This document shows positions 27,909-37,760 of a DNA stretch of 64,000 nt, one piece after another. Source of the stretch: Crocinitomix catalasitica ATCC 23190 (lineage in GTDB: Bacteria; Bacteroidota; Bacteroidia; Flavobacteriales_D; Crocinitomicaceae). Both the position numbers and the translations under genes were made by a program. Positions within the stretch are counted from its first letter, which is position 1, and each line of letters opens with the position of its first letter. The notes beneath the pieces are model-generated. The model did no database searches and had not been told where the DNA came from. It saw nothing but the letters and a program-made list of their open reading frames with translations. Location: the NCBI RefSeq assembly GCF_000621625.1, contig NZ_KK211318.1:62001-126000 (forward strand), given 5' to 3'.

Positions 27909-27913
27909 TCGGA

Positions 27914-28807
27914 GTGAAGAACAATGTAAAACTTGACCATATAAAAATTAATGCGCTGATTCGGCTCGTTGAAGATCCGGATAAACATATTTATAAGCAG
28001 GTAAGATCTGAACTTGTAGAAATGGGCTCGCACATCATTCCTTCACTGGAAATGAGTTGGACTTCTGTTGAGACAGAACATCATTTTCAAGAACGTGTAC
28101 AGCATATTATTCGACAAATTCAAGTCAACGAGTTAAAGAATGAATTACTAAAATGGAAAGACTCAACCAATAGAGATTTATTGAGAGGGTCATTGATCAT
28201 AAGTAAATTCCAATTCCCTGAGGTCGATGATTTATTTATCGAACAAGAATTAGATAAGATTAAACAAAAAGTTTGGCTTGAATTGAGTGACGAACATACT
28301 GCTTTTGAAATTGTTAAGATTTTTAATCATGTCTTATTCGATCTTTGTGGCTTTCAATCAACTGATAGCAATATTAATTCACCACAGAATTCTTTTTTGA
28401 ATACTTTACTCGAGTCTAAAAAAGGCAATCAATTGAGTTTGTCTATTCTTTATTCAATTATCGCGCAGAAACTTGAAATTCCAATCTATGGAATTAATTT
28501 GCCGCATAATTTTGTGTTAGGATTCATGGACGAATATCAAACCTTGAAAATGTTAGGTTTAGATACGGATGAGCGCAATGTGCTTTTCTATATCAATCCA
28601 TTTAGTAAGGGTAGAATCTTTAATCAAAACGAAATAGAAAATTATTTACGTAGTTTGAATTTACCATTGCGGAATAACTATTTTGAGCCTTGCTCAAATA
28701 CAGATATCTTAAAAAGACTCATGAATAATTTATCATTGTCTTATACAAAAGGTGGTGATTTTACAAAGGTTGATGAGTTGAGTGAATTGTTAGCTGTCTT
28801 GGATTAA
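27914..28807 (+). CDS. Transglutaminase-like (SirB1-type) protein
   Basis: A 297-residue cytosolic protein. C-terminal half resembles the SirB1/transglutaminase-like family: NTLLESKKGNQLSLSILYSIIAQKL followed by PIYGINLPHNFVLGF with a conserved His. The N-terminal region (about 1-100) looks like HEAT-type helices (LVEDPDKHIYKQVRSEL). The Cys of classic transglutaminases is not evident, as is common in this subfamily. The start is GTG. Confidence 0.8.
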   Translation: MKNNVKLDHIKINALIRLVEDPDKHIYKQVRSELVEMGSHIIPSLEMSWTSVETEHHFQERVQHIIRQIQVNELKNELLKWKDSTNRDLLRGSLIISKFQFPEVDDLFIEQELDKIKQKVWLELSDEHTAFEIVKIFNHVLFDLCGFQSTDSNINSPQNSFLNTLLESKKGNQLSLSILYSIIAQKLEIPIYGINLPHNFVLGFMDEYQTLKMLGLDTDERNVLFYINPFSKGRIFNQNEIENYLRSLNLPLRNNYFEPCSNTDILKRLMNNLSLSYTKGGDFTKVDELSELLAVLD

Positions 28808-28846
28808 GAAGATAGAAAGATCAAAGATTTTTTGATAATTCCTAAT

Positions 28847-29584
28847 TTACTTTCCACGCATTTGCGACAAAATAATTCCCGTTGCCATTGCCACATTTAA
28901 CGATTCTGTTTCTCCAAATTTAGGTATCGTAATTGATGCTGTTAATCTTGATTTTAATTCGTCAGAAATACCGTGAGATTCACTTCCCATTACTAAAGCC
29001 GTTTTCGTCTCGAATTTTTTCTCGTAAAGGTTCGTTCCATTTAATTCTGCTCCTAATATTTCGAATTCATGTTGACTTAAATCATTTAGTACATCAGCTA
29101 ATTCCATTCGACTGAAATTAATGCGATAAATGGCTCCCATTGAACTTTGAATGACTTTTGGGTTATACAAATCAACAGAATTACTTGAGGCAACAATTTG
29201 TTTAATGCCAAACCAATCTGCCGTTCGAAGGATGGTTCCCAAATTCCCTGGATCTTTTATATCGTCTAAAATTAGAATCGTATCTTCAAAATCAATCGCA
29301 TCATTTTGCGGCTGACTCTGCACAACGGCAAGAATTTTATTCGGTTGTTTAAGTCCTGAAATTCTTTCTAAATCCTTTTCGTTAATCCTTTCAAAAGGAA
29401 CATTTTCTGGTAAATCTGCAGCGTAATCATTCGTGCAAAAAATACGGTCGATTGTATATTTCGATTGACCAAATAATTCTTCAGTCAATTTAATTCCTTC
29501 AACCACAAATAAACCAAGGCTTTCGCGGTACTTTTTTAATTGAAGAGATTTAACTAATTTTATTTCATTTTTTGATATTGGCAT
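28847..29584 (-). CDS. SpoU/TrmH-family RNA methyltransferase
   Basis: A 245-residue 2'-O-methyltransferase. N-terminal substrate-binding domain (SKNEIKLVKSLQLKKYRES) at about 1-90. SPOUT knot domain with LILDDIKDPGNLGTILRTAD, ALVMGSESHGISDEL and SLNVAMATGIILSQ, the three family motifs. The RNA target (rRNA or tRNA) is not determined. Confidence 0.92.
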   Translation of the reverse strand: MPISKNEIKLVKSLQLKKYRESLGLFVVEGIKLTEELFGQSKYTIDRIFCTNDYAADLPENVPFERINEKDLERISGLKQPNKILAVVQSQPQNDAIDFEDTILILDDIKDPGNLGTILRTADWFGIKQIVASSNSVDLYNPKVIQSSMGAIYRINFSRMELADVLNDLSQHEFEILGAELNGTNLYEKKFETKTALVMGSESHGISDELKSRLTASITIPKFGETESLNVAMATGIILSQMRGK

Positions 29585-29597
29585 CCTCTTATTCCAT

Positions 29598-29605
29598 TAT
29601 TTTTG
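29598..29605 (+). promoter_or_regulatory. -7 box of Omp85 gene
   Basis: TATTTTTG (TAnnTTTG), 16 bases before the ATG at 29622. Confidence 0.45.
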
Positions 29606-29621
29606 TATCCGATTGAATTTT

Positions 29622-32327
29622 ATGGTCAAAAGTTTCAAATATACATTAGTTTCCGCAATTTTACTGCTGTTCGTCGGCTGTAATCAAGCAAAATATGTTC
29701 CTGATGGAAAATATTTATTGAAAGGCAATGATATTAAATTCGTTGATACTTCTGTAGATCCTAAAGAAATTTCTAAAGATCATGATTTGGTAAGCAAATC
29801 TGAAATGCTCGATTTAATTCGACCAAAGCCAAATTTAAAGGTCAAATTATTTTTCTATAATAGAATTGATACAACTAAGCATAAGGAGCAAGTCAATAAG
29901 AAAATTGAAAAGTACCGTAAAAAGAATAAAAAACGGAGAATTAGAGAGTATCGCATTAATAAAAAACGAATTGAGAAAGCAGAGGCCAAAAATAAAGAAG
30001 AGTATAGACATAAAGTAATTCCTGAGAAAACGGTTAAAAAAGGTTGGAGAGACTGGGTACGTGAGAATATGGGCGAGCCACCTGTATTTTTAGACACGTC
30101 AAAAATTGCCAAAACAAATGCACAGCTTAAAATTTATCTGAAGAAAAAAGGATTCTATTATGCCAGTTCAACTGATACTGTTTTTTACAATGATAAAAAA
30201 CAGAAGGCAGAACTTGTTTATTATGTAAACCCGAGAAAACCCTATCGTGTAAACAGTTTTGAATTCGATACCTTAGTAGAAAACAAAGATTTCATAAAAC
30301 AGTTCAATAAATACTTGAAAGAAGGTGGAAACTCAATTCAAGCCGGTGATTTATTAGATGAAGAAACACTGGATAATATGCGAAGTCAATACAGCCAGTA
30401 CTGTAGAGATGAAGGTGCTTATTTCGGGTTTAATAAAAACTATGTAAGTTTTGTTGTTGATACAACAGTTGGACCTCGTTTGGCGGATGTTACTTTATTC
30501 ATCAAACCTAAATTAATCCAAGATCCAAATAACCCGGAAGGTGGAGAAATAGAATTCAGTCATCTGGCGTATAAAAATAAGGACGTGACTTTTTTCTTAC
30601 ACAATCCAGGGCCGTCATCGTTTAAAGATTATGAAAAGTTTAAAAGAAGGTGTGACGAACTTGGGTTGGATACCATTACGGATGGTAAATACACGTTATT
30701 AGACACTTTGAAACTTTATGCAAAAGGAACATTTATTTTTAATGAAGAACCTTTTATAAATCCGAGTCTTTTAGACAAACAAAATTTCTTAGAGATCAAT
30801 CGTGAGCATGCAGATACAATTAAATTTTATAAAGAGTATTATGTTGAACGGACGTATGGTGCATTGTCAAATTTAGGAGTTTTTACAACCATTTCACCTA
30901 CTATTACGGTTGATCCAGAGGCACCGCTTGATCGGTATGTTGTGGTGCGGTACGATTTATATCCTGCTGAAAAACAACAGTATTTATTCGAACCTCGTGC
31001 TACAACAACAAATGGTAATTTAGGTATTTCAGGATTGGTCAGTTATACCAATAAGAATCTATTTGGTGGTGCACAAAGACTGAAAATTGGATTTACTGGA
31101 GGTTTAGAATCCAATCAATTAATTGTAGGTGATAATGAAGACAATTCGACCAATATTATAAAAGGTTTGAATACGTTTGAATGGGGACCGTCAATTTCTT
31201 TAAGCTTTCCTAAATTGGTGCCAATGCCAAAAAGTATTGAAAGGAAATTATCGAAACGTTTGTACCCTGAAACTGTTTTTGATTTGAGAGTGAACTATCA
31301 AAAAAGAACGGAATTTAAACGAAGTTTGACTGAGTTCGCCTATAGTTGGGACTTCAAGGAAGGTAAAACCAACGAATGGAAATTAACATTGGTGAATATT
31401 AACTTCGTAAAATTGGACAAAGAACAACTCTTTACAGACAAGTTGATTGAGATAAATGATCCATTCCTAACCAACTCATATACGGATCACTTTACAACAA
31501 TGATGGGCGTTGATTTCCACTATAATAATTTAAACTCTGATAAACGTTTGAAGAAAAATAAGCGGAATAGGAATGACATATATGATCTTAATATTTCATT
31601 AAAGGAATCGGGTAATATTCTATATTATACAGGGGTTGCAAAAACGAATTTAAATCCAGAAACCAATTTACGTGAATTATTTGGGGTGCCTTATACACAG
31701 TTTGTGAAGACCGACATTCAATTGGTAACCAGTCAATATATCAATAAAAAACACAGAGTTGTAATGCGAGGAATGGGCGGGGTTATTGTTGCATATGGCA
31801 ATTCACCTTCAGCACCTTATGAGCAAAGCTTTTTTGGTGGAGGGTCGAATGATATTCGTGCTTTTGAGGCAAGAACTATGGCGCCAGGATCGACTAAGGT
31901 TTATGCAGATTCTAACCTAACAGATACACAAATTGGAGATTTAAGACTTGAAGCAAATTTAGAATGGCGATTTAAATTGACTTCCTTATTCGAAGGTGCT
32001 TTATTTGTTGATGCTGGTAATATTTGGAACTTAGCAAGAGAGGGAGAAGCAACTACCAATCCTAGTTATTTTAGATGGGATAGATTTTATAGAGAAATAG
32101 CGATAGGAACAGGTTTAGGTATCAGAGCAGATTTTGATTTCTTAATTGTGAGAGCGGATTTCTCTTTCCCTCTGCACAATCCTTATTTGCCTGCAGGTGA
32201 AAGATGGTTCTTAACTGATAAAACGGAATATAAAACTTATTTTGAGCCCGGTAACAAAGGTGGGAATGATAAGTATGTTCGACCTCATAGACCTCGTATT
32301 GCTATTGGTATAGGTTATCCATTTTAA
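29622..32327 (+). CDS. Omp85/BamA-like outer-membrane lipoprotein (TamA-type)
   Basis: A 901-residue Omp85-superfamily protein. Lipobox FVGC near residue 20. About 25-100 includes a very basic stretch (KKNKKRRIREYRINKKRIEK). POTRA-like domains lie at about 100-400 and a beta-barrel (surface antigen domain) at about 430-901, with GGSNDIRAFEARTMAPG near the barrel end and the terminal strand IAIGIGYPF. It is probably a paralogue of BamA used for transport or assembly of specific envelope proteins. ATG at 29622 chosen over TTG at 29613. Confidence 0.88.
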   Translation: MVKSFKYTLVSAILLLFVGCNQAKYVPDGKYLLKGNDIKFVDTSVDPKEISKDHDLVSKSEMLDLIRPKPNLKVKLFFYNRIDTTKHKEQVNKKIEKYRKKNKKRRIREYRINKKRIEKAEAKNKEEYRHKVIPEKTVKKGWRDWVRENMGEPPVFLDTSKIAKTNAQLKIYLKKKGFYYASSTDTVFYNDKKQKAELVYYVNPRKPYRVNSFEFDTLVENKDFIKQFNKYLKEGGNSIQAGDLLDEETLDNMRSQYSQYCRDEGAYFGFNKNYVSFVVDTTVGPRLADVTLFIKPKLIQDPNNPEGGEIEFSHLAYKNKDVTFFLHNPGPSSFKDYEKFKRRCDELGLDTITDGKYTLLDTLKLYAKGTFIFNEEPFINPSLLDKQNFLEINREHADTIKFYKEYYVERTYGALSNLGVFTTISPTITVDPEAPLDRYVVVRYDLYPAEKQQYLFEPRATTTNGNLGISGLVSYTNKNLFGGAQRLKIGFTGGLESNQLIVGDNEDNSTNIIKGLNTFEWGPSISLSFPKLVPMPKSIERKLSKRLYPETVFDLRVNYQKRTEFKRSLTEFAYSWDFKEGKTNEWKLTLVNINFVKLDKEQLFTDKLIEINDPFLTNSYTDHFTTMMGVDFHYNNLNSDKRLKKNKRNRNDIYDLNISLKESGNILYYTGVAKTNLNPETNLRELFGVPYTQFVKTDIQLVTSQYINKKHRVVMRGMGGVIVAYGNSPSAPYEQSFFGGGSNDIRAFEARTMAPGSTKVYADSNLTDTQIGDLRLEANLEWRFKLTSLFEGALFVDAGNIWNLAREGEATTNPSYFRWDRFYREIAIGTGLGIRADFDFLIVRADFSFPLHNPYLPAGERWFLTDKTEYKTYFEPGNKGGNDKYVRPHRPRIAIGIGYPF

Positions 32328-32331
32328 TATT

Positions 32332-33621
32332 ATGATGAAATTTTTTTTAATTGTTTTTATTGGTTTATTTTCCCCTTGGGTATGCGCTCAATTTAATAAT
32401 GTCAAGATTCCAATACCAAAAAAGGCGACTTATAAATTTTCACAAGTTGAACCTTCTATTTGCATCAATCCTAATAATACAGATGAGATAATTGCAGGAA
32501 CAGTATTCAATGATTATTACTTTTCTAAAGACGGTGGATATACATGGAAATCTAAATCTTTAAAGTCAAAATTCGGTGTGAATGGTGATCCTTGTGTCGT
32601 TATTGACAATCAAGGTCGACCATATTATATGCACTTATCAAATATAGATGGTAAAGCGTTGGTTGGTGGTATTGTTTGTCAAACAGGTCGATCTGTAAAA
32701 GGAAGATTCACTCGTGTCAGTCACACTTTAGTAGATGGAAAATTTCACGATAAGGAATGGGCAGCAGTGAATCCAAAAAATAATAATGTTTATATGACAT
32801 GGACGGCTTTTGATGCTTATAATTCAGAAGATCCTAAAGATGAAAGTAATATCGTTTTTTCTAAAACCACTGATGAAGGTAAAACTTGGTCTATTCCTAA
32901 AATTATTTCAACAATTCCAGGTGATTGTGCCGACGATGATAAAACTGCAGAAGGTGCCGTTCCAGCTGTTGGACCCGAAGGAGAGATTTATGTGGCATGG
33001 TCGAGGAATGACAGTATTTGGTTTAATGTTTCTAAAGACGAAGGGGAAACATGGTTGGCAAAAGAACAGTTTATTGCAAATCAAAGCAAAGGATGGAATT
33101 TAGAAATTATTGGCCTTTTTAGAACAAATGGAATGCCGATAACTGCTGCGGATAGAAGTGGTAAAGACCATCATGGTGATATTTATGTGAATTGGGCCGA
33201 TCAAAGAAATGGCGCAACAGACACTGATATTTGGCTGAAAAAATCATCAGATAAAGGTGAAACGTGGTCGCAACCTATTCGTGTAAATCAAGATACTACA
33301 GCAACACATCAGTTTTTTACTTGGATGACCATCGATCAAACGACAGGTTATTTATATTTTGTCTATTATAGTCGCGCGAATTTTGAAGATTTTAGAACAG
33401 ATGTCTTTATGACTGTGTCTAAGGATGGTGGTCAAACTTTTAAGGAATATAAAATTAATGACACGCCTTTTTCACCGAATCCTAAAATGTTTTTTGGTGA
33501 CTATATTAATATTTCTGCACACGATGGTGAAATAAGACCAATTTGGTTGCGTTTAGATGAGGGTGAAATTAGTTTGTTTACAACAATTGTAAACCAGAAT
33601 CAATTGAATACATTGCCATAA
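32332..33621 (+). CDS. Secreted BNR-repeat (sialidase-like) protein
   Basis: A 429-residue exported protein, signal peptide ending VCAQ. It has at least five Asp-box repeats of the S/T-x-D-x-G-x-T-W type: SKDGGYTW, TTDEGKTW, SKDEGETW, SSDKGETW and SKDGGQTF, giving a six-bladed propeller typical of sialidases/BNR proteins. Sialidase activity itself is not shown. It starts 5 bases after the Omp85 gene stop and 5 bases before the glycosyltransferase. Confidence 0.85.
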   Translation: MMKFFLIVFIGLFSPWVCAQFNNVKIPIPKKATYKFSQVEPSICINPNNTDEIIAGTVFNDYYFSKDGGYTWKSKSLKSKFGVNGDPCVVIDNQGRPYYMHLSNIDGKALVGGIVCQTGRSVKGRFTRVSHTLVDGKFHDKEWAAVNPKNNNVYMTWTAFDAYNSEDPKDESNIVFSKTTDEGKTWSIPKIISTIPGDCADDDKTAEGAVPAVGPEGEIYVAWSRNDSIWFNVSKDEGETWLAKEQFIANQSKGWNLEIIGLFRTNGMPITAADRSGKDHHGDIYVNWADQRNGATDTDIWLKKSSDKGETWSQPIRVNQDTTATHQFFTWMTIDQTTGYLYFVYYSRANFEDFRTDVFMTVSKDGGQTFKEYKINDTPFSPNPKMFFGDYINISAHDGEIRPIWLRLDEGEISLFTTIVNQNQLNTLP

Positions 33622-33625
33622 TTGA

Positions 33626-35578
33626 ATGAAGTTATCTGTTGTCATAGTTAATTATAATGTTGAGTTTTTCCTTGAGCAATGCTTGAACTCTGTAATGGAG
33701 GGACTAAAACATGTTGATGGCGAAGTTTTTGTCGTTGACAATAACTCTATTGATGGCTCTATTGATATGGTAAAGGAAAAATTTCCTACCGTACATTTAA
33801 TAGAAAATAAAGACAATGCAGGCTTTTCTAAAGCCAATAATCAAGCCTTACGCATCGCTAAAGGAGAATACCATTTATTGCTCAATCCAGATACAATTGT
33901 TGAAGAGGATACCTTTTTAAAAATTGTTGAATTTATGGACGCACATCCTGACGCAGGTGGATTGGGGGTTAAAATGATTGATGGCAAAGGTAATTTTCTG
34001 CCAGAATCGAAAAGAGGATTGCCAACACCAAAGGATGCCTTTTATAAAATATTTGGATTGTCTCGATTATTTCCGAAAACCAAGAAATTTGGTCGGTATC
34101 ATTTATCTTATTTGGATAAAGAAGAAATTCATGAAATTGAAATTCTATCGGGTGCTTTTATGCTGATGCGTAAAACGGCGCTAGATAAAGTAGGTCTGCT
34201 TGACGAAGCCTTTTTTATGTATGGTGAGGATATCGATTTAAGTTATAGAATTGTGTTGGGTGGATATAAAAACTATTATTATCCTAAAACAAGAATCATT
34301 CATTATAAAGGCGAGAGTACCAAAAAAAGTAGTGTCAATTATGTATTTGTATTCTATAATGCAATGATCATTTTTGCCAAAAAACACTTCTCAAGTAAGA
34401 ACGCTAAAATCTATTCTTTTTTAATTAATGTAGCCATTTATTTTAGAGCCAGTGTGGCGCTAATTAATCGCTTCATTAAAAAGATGACGATACCATTTAT
34501 TGATTATGTGGTTGTGCTTACGGGGCTCTTTTTAATCGCATTTAAATACGAGCAAGCAGAAGAAATAAATGTGCCGGATTATTTATTGAATTATGCATTG
34601 CCTTTGTATGGCCTTGTATGGTTTTTGTCGGCACTTTTTGCAGGCGGCTACGACAAACCAATAAAGCTCATCAAAAATGTATTGGGCGCCTTTATTGGAA
34701 CAGGGATTATTTTAATGATTTATGCTTTATTGCCTAAAACTTTCCAATTCTCTCGTTTAATCATTCTTCTAGGTGGTATTTGGGTCTTGTTATATTATAC
34801 TGTCTCTCGTATCATTTTCCATTTCACATTGGGGAATAATTATCGTATTGGAGGAACGAAGAATAAGAAATTTGTGATCATTGGAGAAATAGAAGAGGGG
34901 AAAAGGGTAAGTGATTTATTGCAAAATACAACCTCAAAAATACAGTCTGTTTGTTTTTTATCAGCGACGGATACAAAAGATAGTGACGAATTTGTTGGAA
35001 CCATTAATCAACTCGATCAGGTGATTGATATCCATAAAATTGATGAGGTGATATTTTGTGCGAAAGACATTTCCGCGGCAGAAATTATTTCAAAAATGAT
35101 GTTGTTGGAAGGTAAAAAATTAGATTTTAAAATTGCTCAACCCGAAACATCATTCCTTATTGGCAGTAATTCAATCGATTCGCAAGGGGATTTATACGTC
35201 ATGGACATAAACAATGTCAATAAACCATCTAACCAGCGGAACAAGCGCTTTTTTGATGTGCTTTTGGCCATTTTAGGGTTAGTTTTTAGTCCGTTTGTTA
35301 TTTGGGTTTTTAAGCACAAAAAACAGTACTTCAGTAATATGTTACAAGTAATAAAAGGCAGTTTGTCTTTTGTAGGCTATACTAAAATCAACCACAGTTC
35401 TAATTTAAAGTTGCCCAAAATTAAAAGTGGAATTCTACCTTCGTATTTAATGGTGCAGAATCCAGGAGAGCTAGACGAGCAAGCCATTGCAAGGTTCAAT
35501 TTAATTTATGCAAAGAACCATTCTTTATTGGTTGATTTGAAGATTGTTTTCAAGAATTTTAAGGAATTAGATCGATAA
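33626..35578 (+). CDS. Glycosyltransferase family 2 fused to a membrane/sugar-transferase-like region
   Basis: A 650-residue protein. Residues about 1-235 are a GT2 domain (VVIVNYNVEFFLEQCLNSV, VVDNNSIDGS, LLLNPDTIV, DEAFFMYGEDIDLSYRI). Residues about 285-400 have several membrane segments. Residues about 410-510 resemble a CoA-binding/Rossmann-like domain. The C terminus (about 535-650) resembles the ends of WcaJ-type sugar-phosphate transferases (RFFDVLLAILGLV, then ARFNLIYAKNHSLLVDLKIVF), but the usual catalytic block between these parts is not evident. Probably surface polysaccharide synthesis. Confidence 0.82.
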   Translation: MKLSVVIVNYNVEFFLEQCLNSVMEGLKHVDGEVFVVDNNSIDGSIDMVKEKFPTVHLIENKDNAGFSKANNQALRIAKGEYHLLLNPDTIVEEDTFLKIVEFMDAHPDAGGLGVKMIDGKGNFLPESKRGLPTPKDAFYKIFGLSRLFPKTKKFGRYHLSYLDKEEIHEIEILSGAFMLMRKTALDKVGLLDEAFFMYGEDIDLSYRIVLGGYKNYYYPKTRIIHYKGESTKKSSVNYVFVFYNAMIIFAKKHFSSKNAKIYSFLINVAIYFRASVALINRFIKKMTIPFIDYVVVLTGLFLIAFKYEQAEEINVPDYLLNYALPLYGLVWFLSALFAGGYDKPIKLIKNVLGAFIGTGIILMIYALLPKTFQFSRLIILLGGIWVLLYYTVSRIIFHFTLGNNYRIGGTKNKKFVIIGEIEEGKRVSDLLQNTTSKIQSVCFLSATDTKDSDEFVGTINQLDQVIDIHKIDEVIFCAKDISAAEIISKMMLLEGKKLDFKIAQPETSFLIGSNSIDSQGDLYVMDINNVNKPSNQRNKRFFDVLLAILGLVFSPFVIWVFKHKKQYFSNMLQVIKGSLSFVGYTKINHSSNLKLPKIKSGILPSYLMVQNPGELDEQAIARFNLIYAKNHSLLVDLKIVFKNFKELDR

Positions 35579-35587
35579 AGAATAACG

Positions 35588-36379
35588 ATGAACTTTTCAA
35601 ATTATTCAGTTTTGTTTAGGTTGTCTTTTTTACGTTTATTGGCTTTTTGTATTCCTGTTTTTATTCTCGTGTCATGTGGTTTTTTCGATCCTGTTGAAGA
35701 ATCTGAAACGGAAATAATAGAAGTGGTTAAGGACTCTATTCTGATAGCAGATAAGTTCAACTCCAAAGTTCTTTTAATGGGGATGGAGATCTTAATGGTC
35801 GACCAATATTTTGAAACAATTGCTGATCTCTCACATTTAAATAATCAATTCGTTGAAATAAGTGGATGTACAGATAGTATATACAATACAGTTCCAGAAT
35901 ATTGTGATGGGTATAAAATGGTTGCTCTTAATTATAACGGTAAATCGGGTTTCGTTCGAGGTGATCAAGCTTTTGAATTGGTAAAGTCTATCAACACTAA
36001 AAAACAAATATTCAATTCAGATAGTATTGAATTTATTGCGACTGGTAATTTTGGGATCGGTGTATCCGATGATGAAGGATTGACATTTTGTGATTTTCAC
36101 GAACCGACTTTAATTCAGGATTCAAAAAACAACTATTTGGGTGTCGTGCGTATGGTGAAGAACGAATTGTATCAAGGAGATTATGCCTATTTTCAACTCA
36201 GTGCTAATGATATGGTCGCAGAGGAAGTCGATCGTGTTTTCTATCAAAATGATACGCTTGCAGCAAATATTCGAGCCCATTATCAAGAGGGAGGAGCAGA
36301 ATTCCTGATTTTGTTTTATCTAGACGATCAGTCGAGATATTGGGCTGAGATTGTTTCAAAAAAATTATTAGAATATTAA
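35588..36379 (+). CDS. Hypothetical lipoprotein
   Basis: A 263-residue protein with a long N-terminal hydrophobic segment and lipobox LVSC near residue 31. The mature part contains KSGFVRGDQAFEL, which is reminiscent of a bacterial SH3-like strand, but no family is certain. It lies 9 bases after the glycosyltransferase gene and probably belongs to that transcript. An inverted repeat follows at 36411-36436. Confidence 0.7.
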   Translation: MNFSNYSVLFRLSFLRLLAFCIPVFILVSCGFFDPVEESETEIIEVVKDSILIADKFNSKVLLMGMEILMVDQYFETIADLSHLNNQFVEISGCTDSIYNTVPEYCDGYKMVALNYNGKSGFVRGDQAFELVKSINTKKQIFNSDSIEFIATGNFGIGVSDDEGLTFCDFHEPTLIQDSKNNYLGVVRMVKNELYQGDYAYFQLSANDMVAEEVDRVFYQNDTLAANIRAHYQEGGAEFLILFYLDDQSRYWAEIVSKKLLEY

Positions 36380-36410
36380 AGCGTACCTTTAAATGTTAAA
36401 TTAGTGTGAT

Positions 36411-36436
36411 TCTTATTAAGAATCTACTTAATAAGA
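36411..36436. terminator. Inverted repeat, possible terminator
   Basis: Perfect 10-base arms TCTTATTAAG and CTTAATAAGA separated by 6 bases, 32 bases after the lipoprotein stop. AT-rich, with no long T-run, so terminator function is only likely. It also marks the boundary with the accessory region to the right. Confidence 0.5.
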
Positions 36437-36510
36437 CGGGGTACAGACAAAATGAAAAATAGGTGATCACTTGCTTGTTTTGCTTAATCATCGCTTAGGA
36501 ATAAATAATA

Positions 36511-36924
36511 ATGACTGAAGAGCATAAAGAAATATTGACAGCAATTGAAAAAGCATTAAATCGAGATCCTGAGTTACGATTTGGTCAAGCATTGTTCAAT
36601 TTGCAAATTACTGAATTTGTTAATCCGCAAAATCCGGCTGAAGCTGATTATAGAATGAGAGATATTCATGCGGATAAGGATATTGATATAATTACTAGAA
36701 TTAGAAGACAATAAGAATGGTTCGAACTTCAATCGAAAGTTAATGATGCGCTTGAAAGATTGGAATTGGATGGAATTGCTTTAATGAAGGTGCCTGAAAG
36801 GCTCGAAGTTTCTGGTCTTATGACTGATTTTGAAAAACATAAAAGTTCAAATAAACGGTTTGCCCAATTTATTTTGGAAAAACTTAAGGTCGACCATATT
36901 TCAATCACTCAAATATTAAAATAA
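36511..36924 (+). pseudogene. Hypothetical gene interrupted by an in-frame TAA
   Basis: The first ORF (36511-36714, 67 residues, MTEEHKEILTAIEKALNRD...) stops at TAA 36712-36714, but the same frame continues without a further stop to 36924 (EWFELQSKVNDALERLELDG onward). The continuation has the same helical, charged character, so this looks like one 137-codon gene with a nonsense change. Alternatives: sequencing error or a truncated but active first half. I do not recognise the family. Confidence 0.65.
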
Positions 36925-36934
36925 AAAAGGGAAA

Positions 36935-37714
36935 ATGAAGAAAACGTCTAATATATATGTATTAACCTTCTTGGTCATAATGTTGTCAAATGCATGTAAT
37001 AAGGATGCACCTGAACCTGTAGTTAAGGAATTACAAGTATTTGAAAGTTCTTTCGAAACCGTTGAAGATTTTTCAGGATTTTATATTACACCACAAGGTC
37101 ATAAAGGAACAACTTTTCATGAATTAACGGATTCAATTGTTCATAGCGGAACCAAGGCACATAAAGCGTGGATTGATGGAGCGAACCCGCCTTCGATTAC
37201 AGAAAATAATAATCACAGAGGATACCCAACGCTTCAATTTCAAAATACACCTGGCGGTTCGTTTGTTTCACCTTGTTATATTACATTCTGGGTTTGGTTA
37301 GATATCGATCTGCAAGAGAGTATGACAGGGGATGAAGATGATTGGTTTAGCTTCGCTACTTTCACTGATGACGAGTCAGACAATTGGGAAAGAACAGTTT
37401 TGGTCAATTTATCTCATGATGGCTATGTGCATCTAGGCAATGTGCCAGTGCAGAACAGTCAAGTATACGAATTTCAAACAACCAGTATTCCTTTTCCGCA
37501 AAAAGAATGGGTCGAACTAAAAGTGTATTTAGATCTGAGTAATGAGGGATATGCAAAAGTTTGGCAAAATGGAGCATTGGTTTCTCATGCAAAAGTGAAG
37601 GAAATGAGTAATCGATTGTCACAAGCGCATTTTGGAATGTACTGCCCTCCGAAATTAACGAGCGGTGTTGTTTATAATGATGACTTAAGAATTGAAATGG
37701 TAAACGGAGAATAG
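36935..37714 (+). CDS. Lipoprotein with LamG/polysaccharide-binding-like fold
   Basis: A 259-residue lipoprotein: lipobox MLSNAC (Cys about 21). The mature part has the beta-sandwich pattern of LamG or polysaccharide-lyase-like domains (SFETVEDFSGFYITPQGHKG, HSGTKAHKAWIDGAN, WVELKVYLDLSNEGYAKVW, HFGMYCPPKLTSGVVYNDDL). Carbohydrate binding is plausible but not proven. It begins 10 bases after the interrupted gene. Confidence 0.72.
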   Translation: MKKTSNIYVLTFLVIMLSNACNKDAPEPVVKELQVFESSFETVEDFSGFYITPQGHKGTTFHELTDSIVHSGTKAHKAWIDGANPPSITENNNHRGYPTLQFQNTPGGSFVSPCYITFWVWLDIDLQESMTGDEDDWFSFATFTDDESDNWERTVLVNLSHDGYVHLGNVPVQNSQVYEFQTTSIPFPQKEWVELKVYLDLSNEGYAKVWQNGALVSHAKVKEMSNRLSQAHFGMYCPPKLTSGVVYNDDLRIEMVNGE

Positions 37715-37760
37715 AATCAAAGCTCAAAAAATATTTAAATTACCGGGATTCATTGCCTAA

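Noticed and set aside
32332-33621. Confirmed sialidase
   Set aside because: Asp-boxes show a BNR propeller, but catalytic Arg/Tyr/Asp residues of sialidases could not be assigned.
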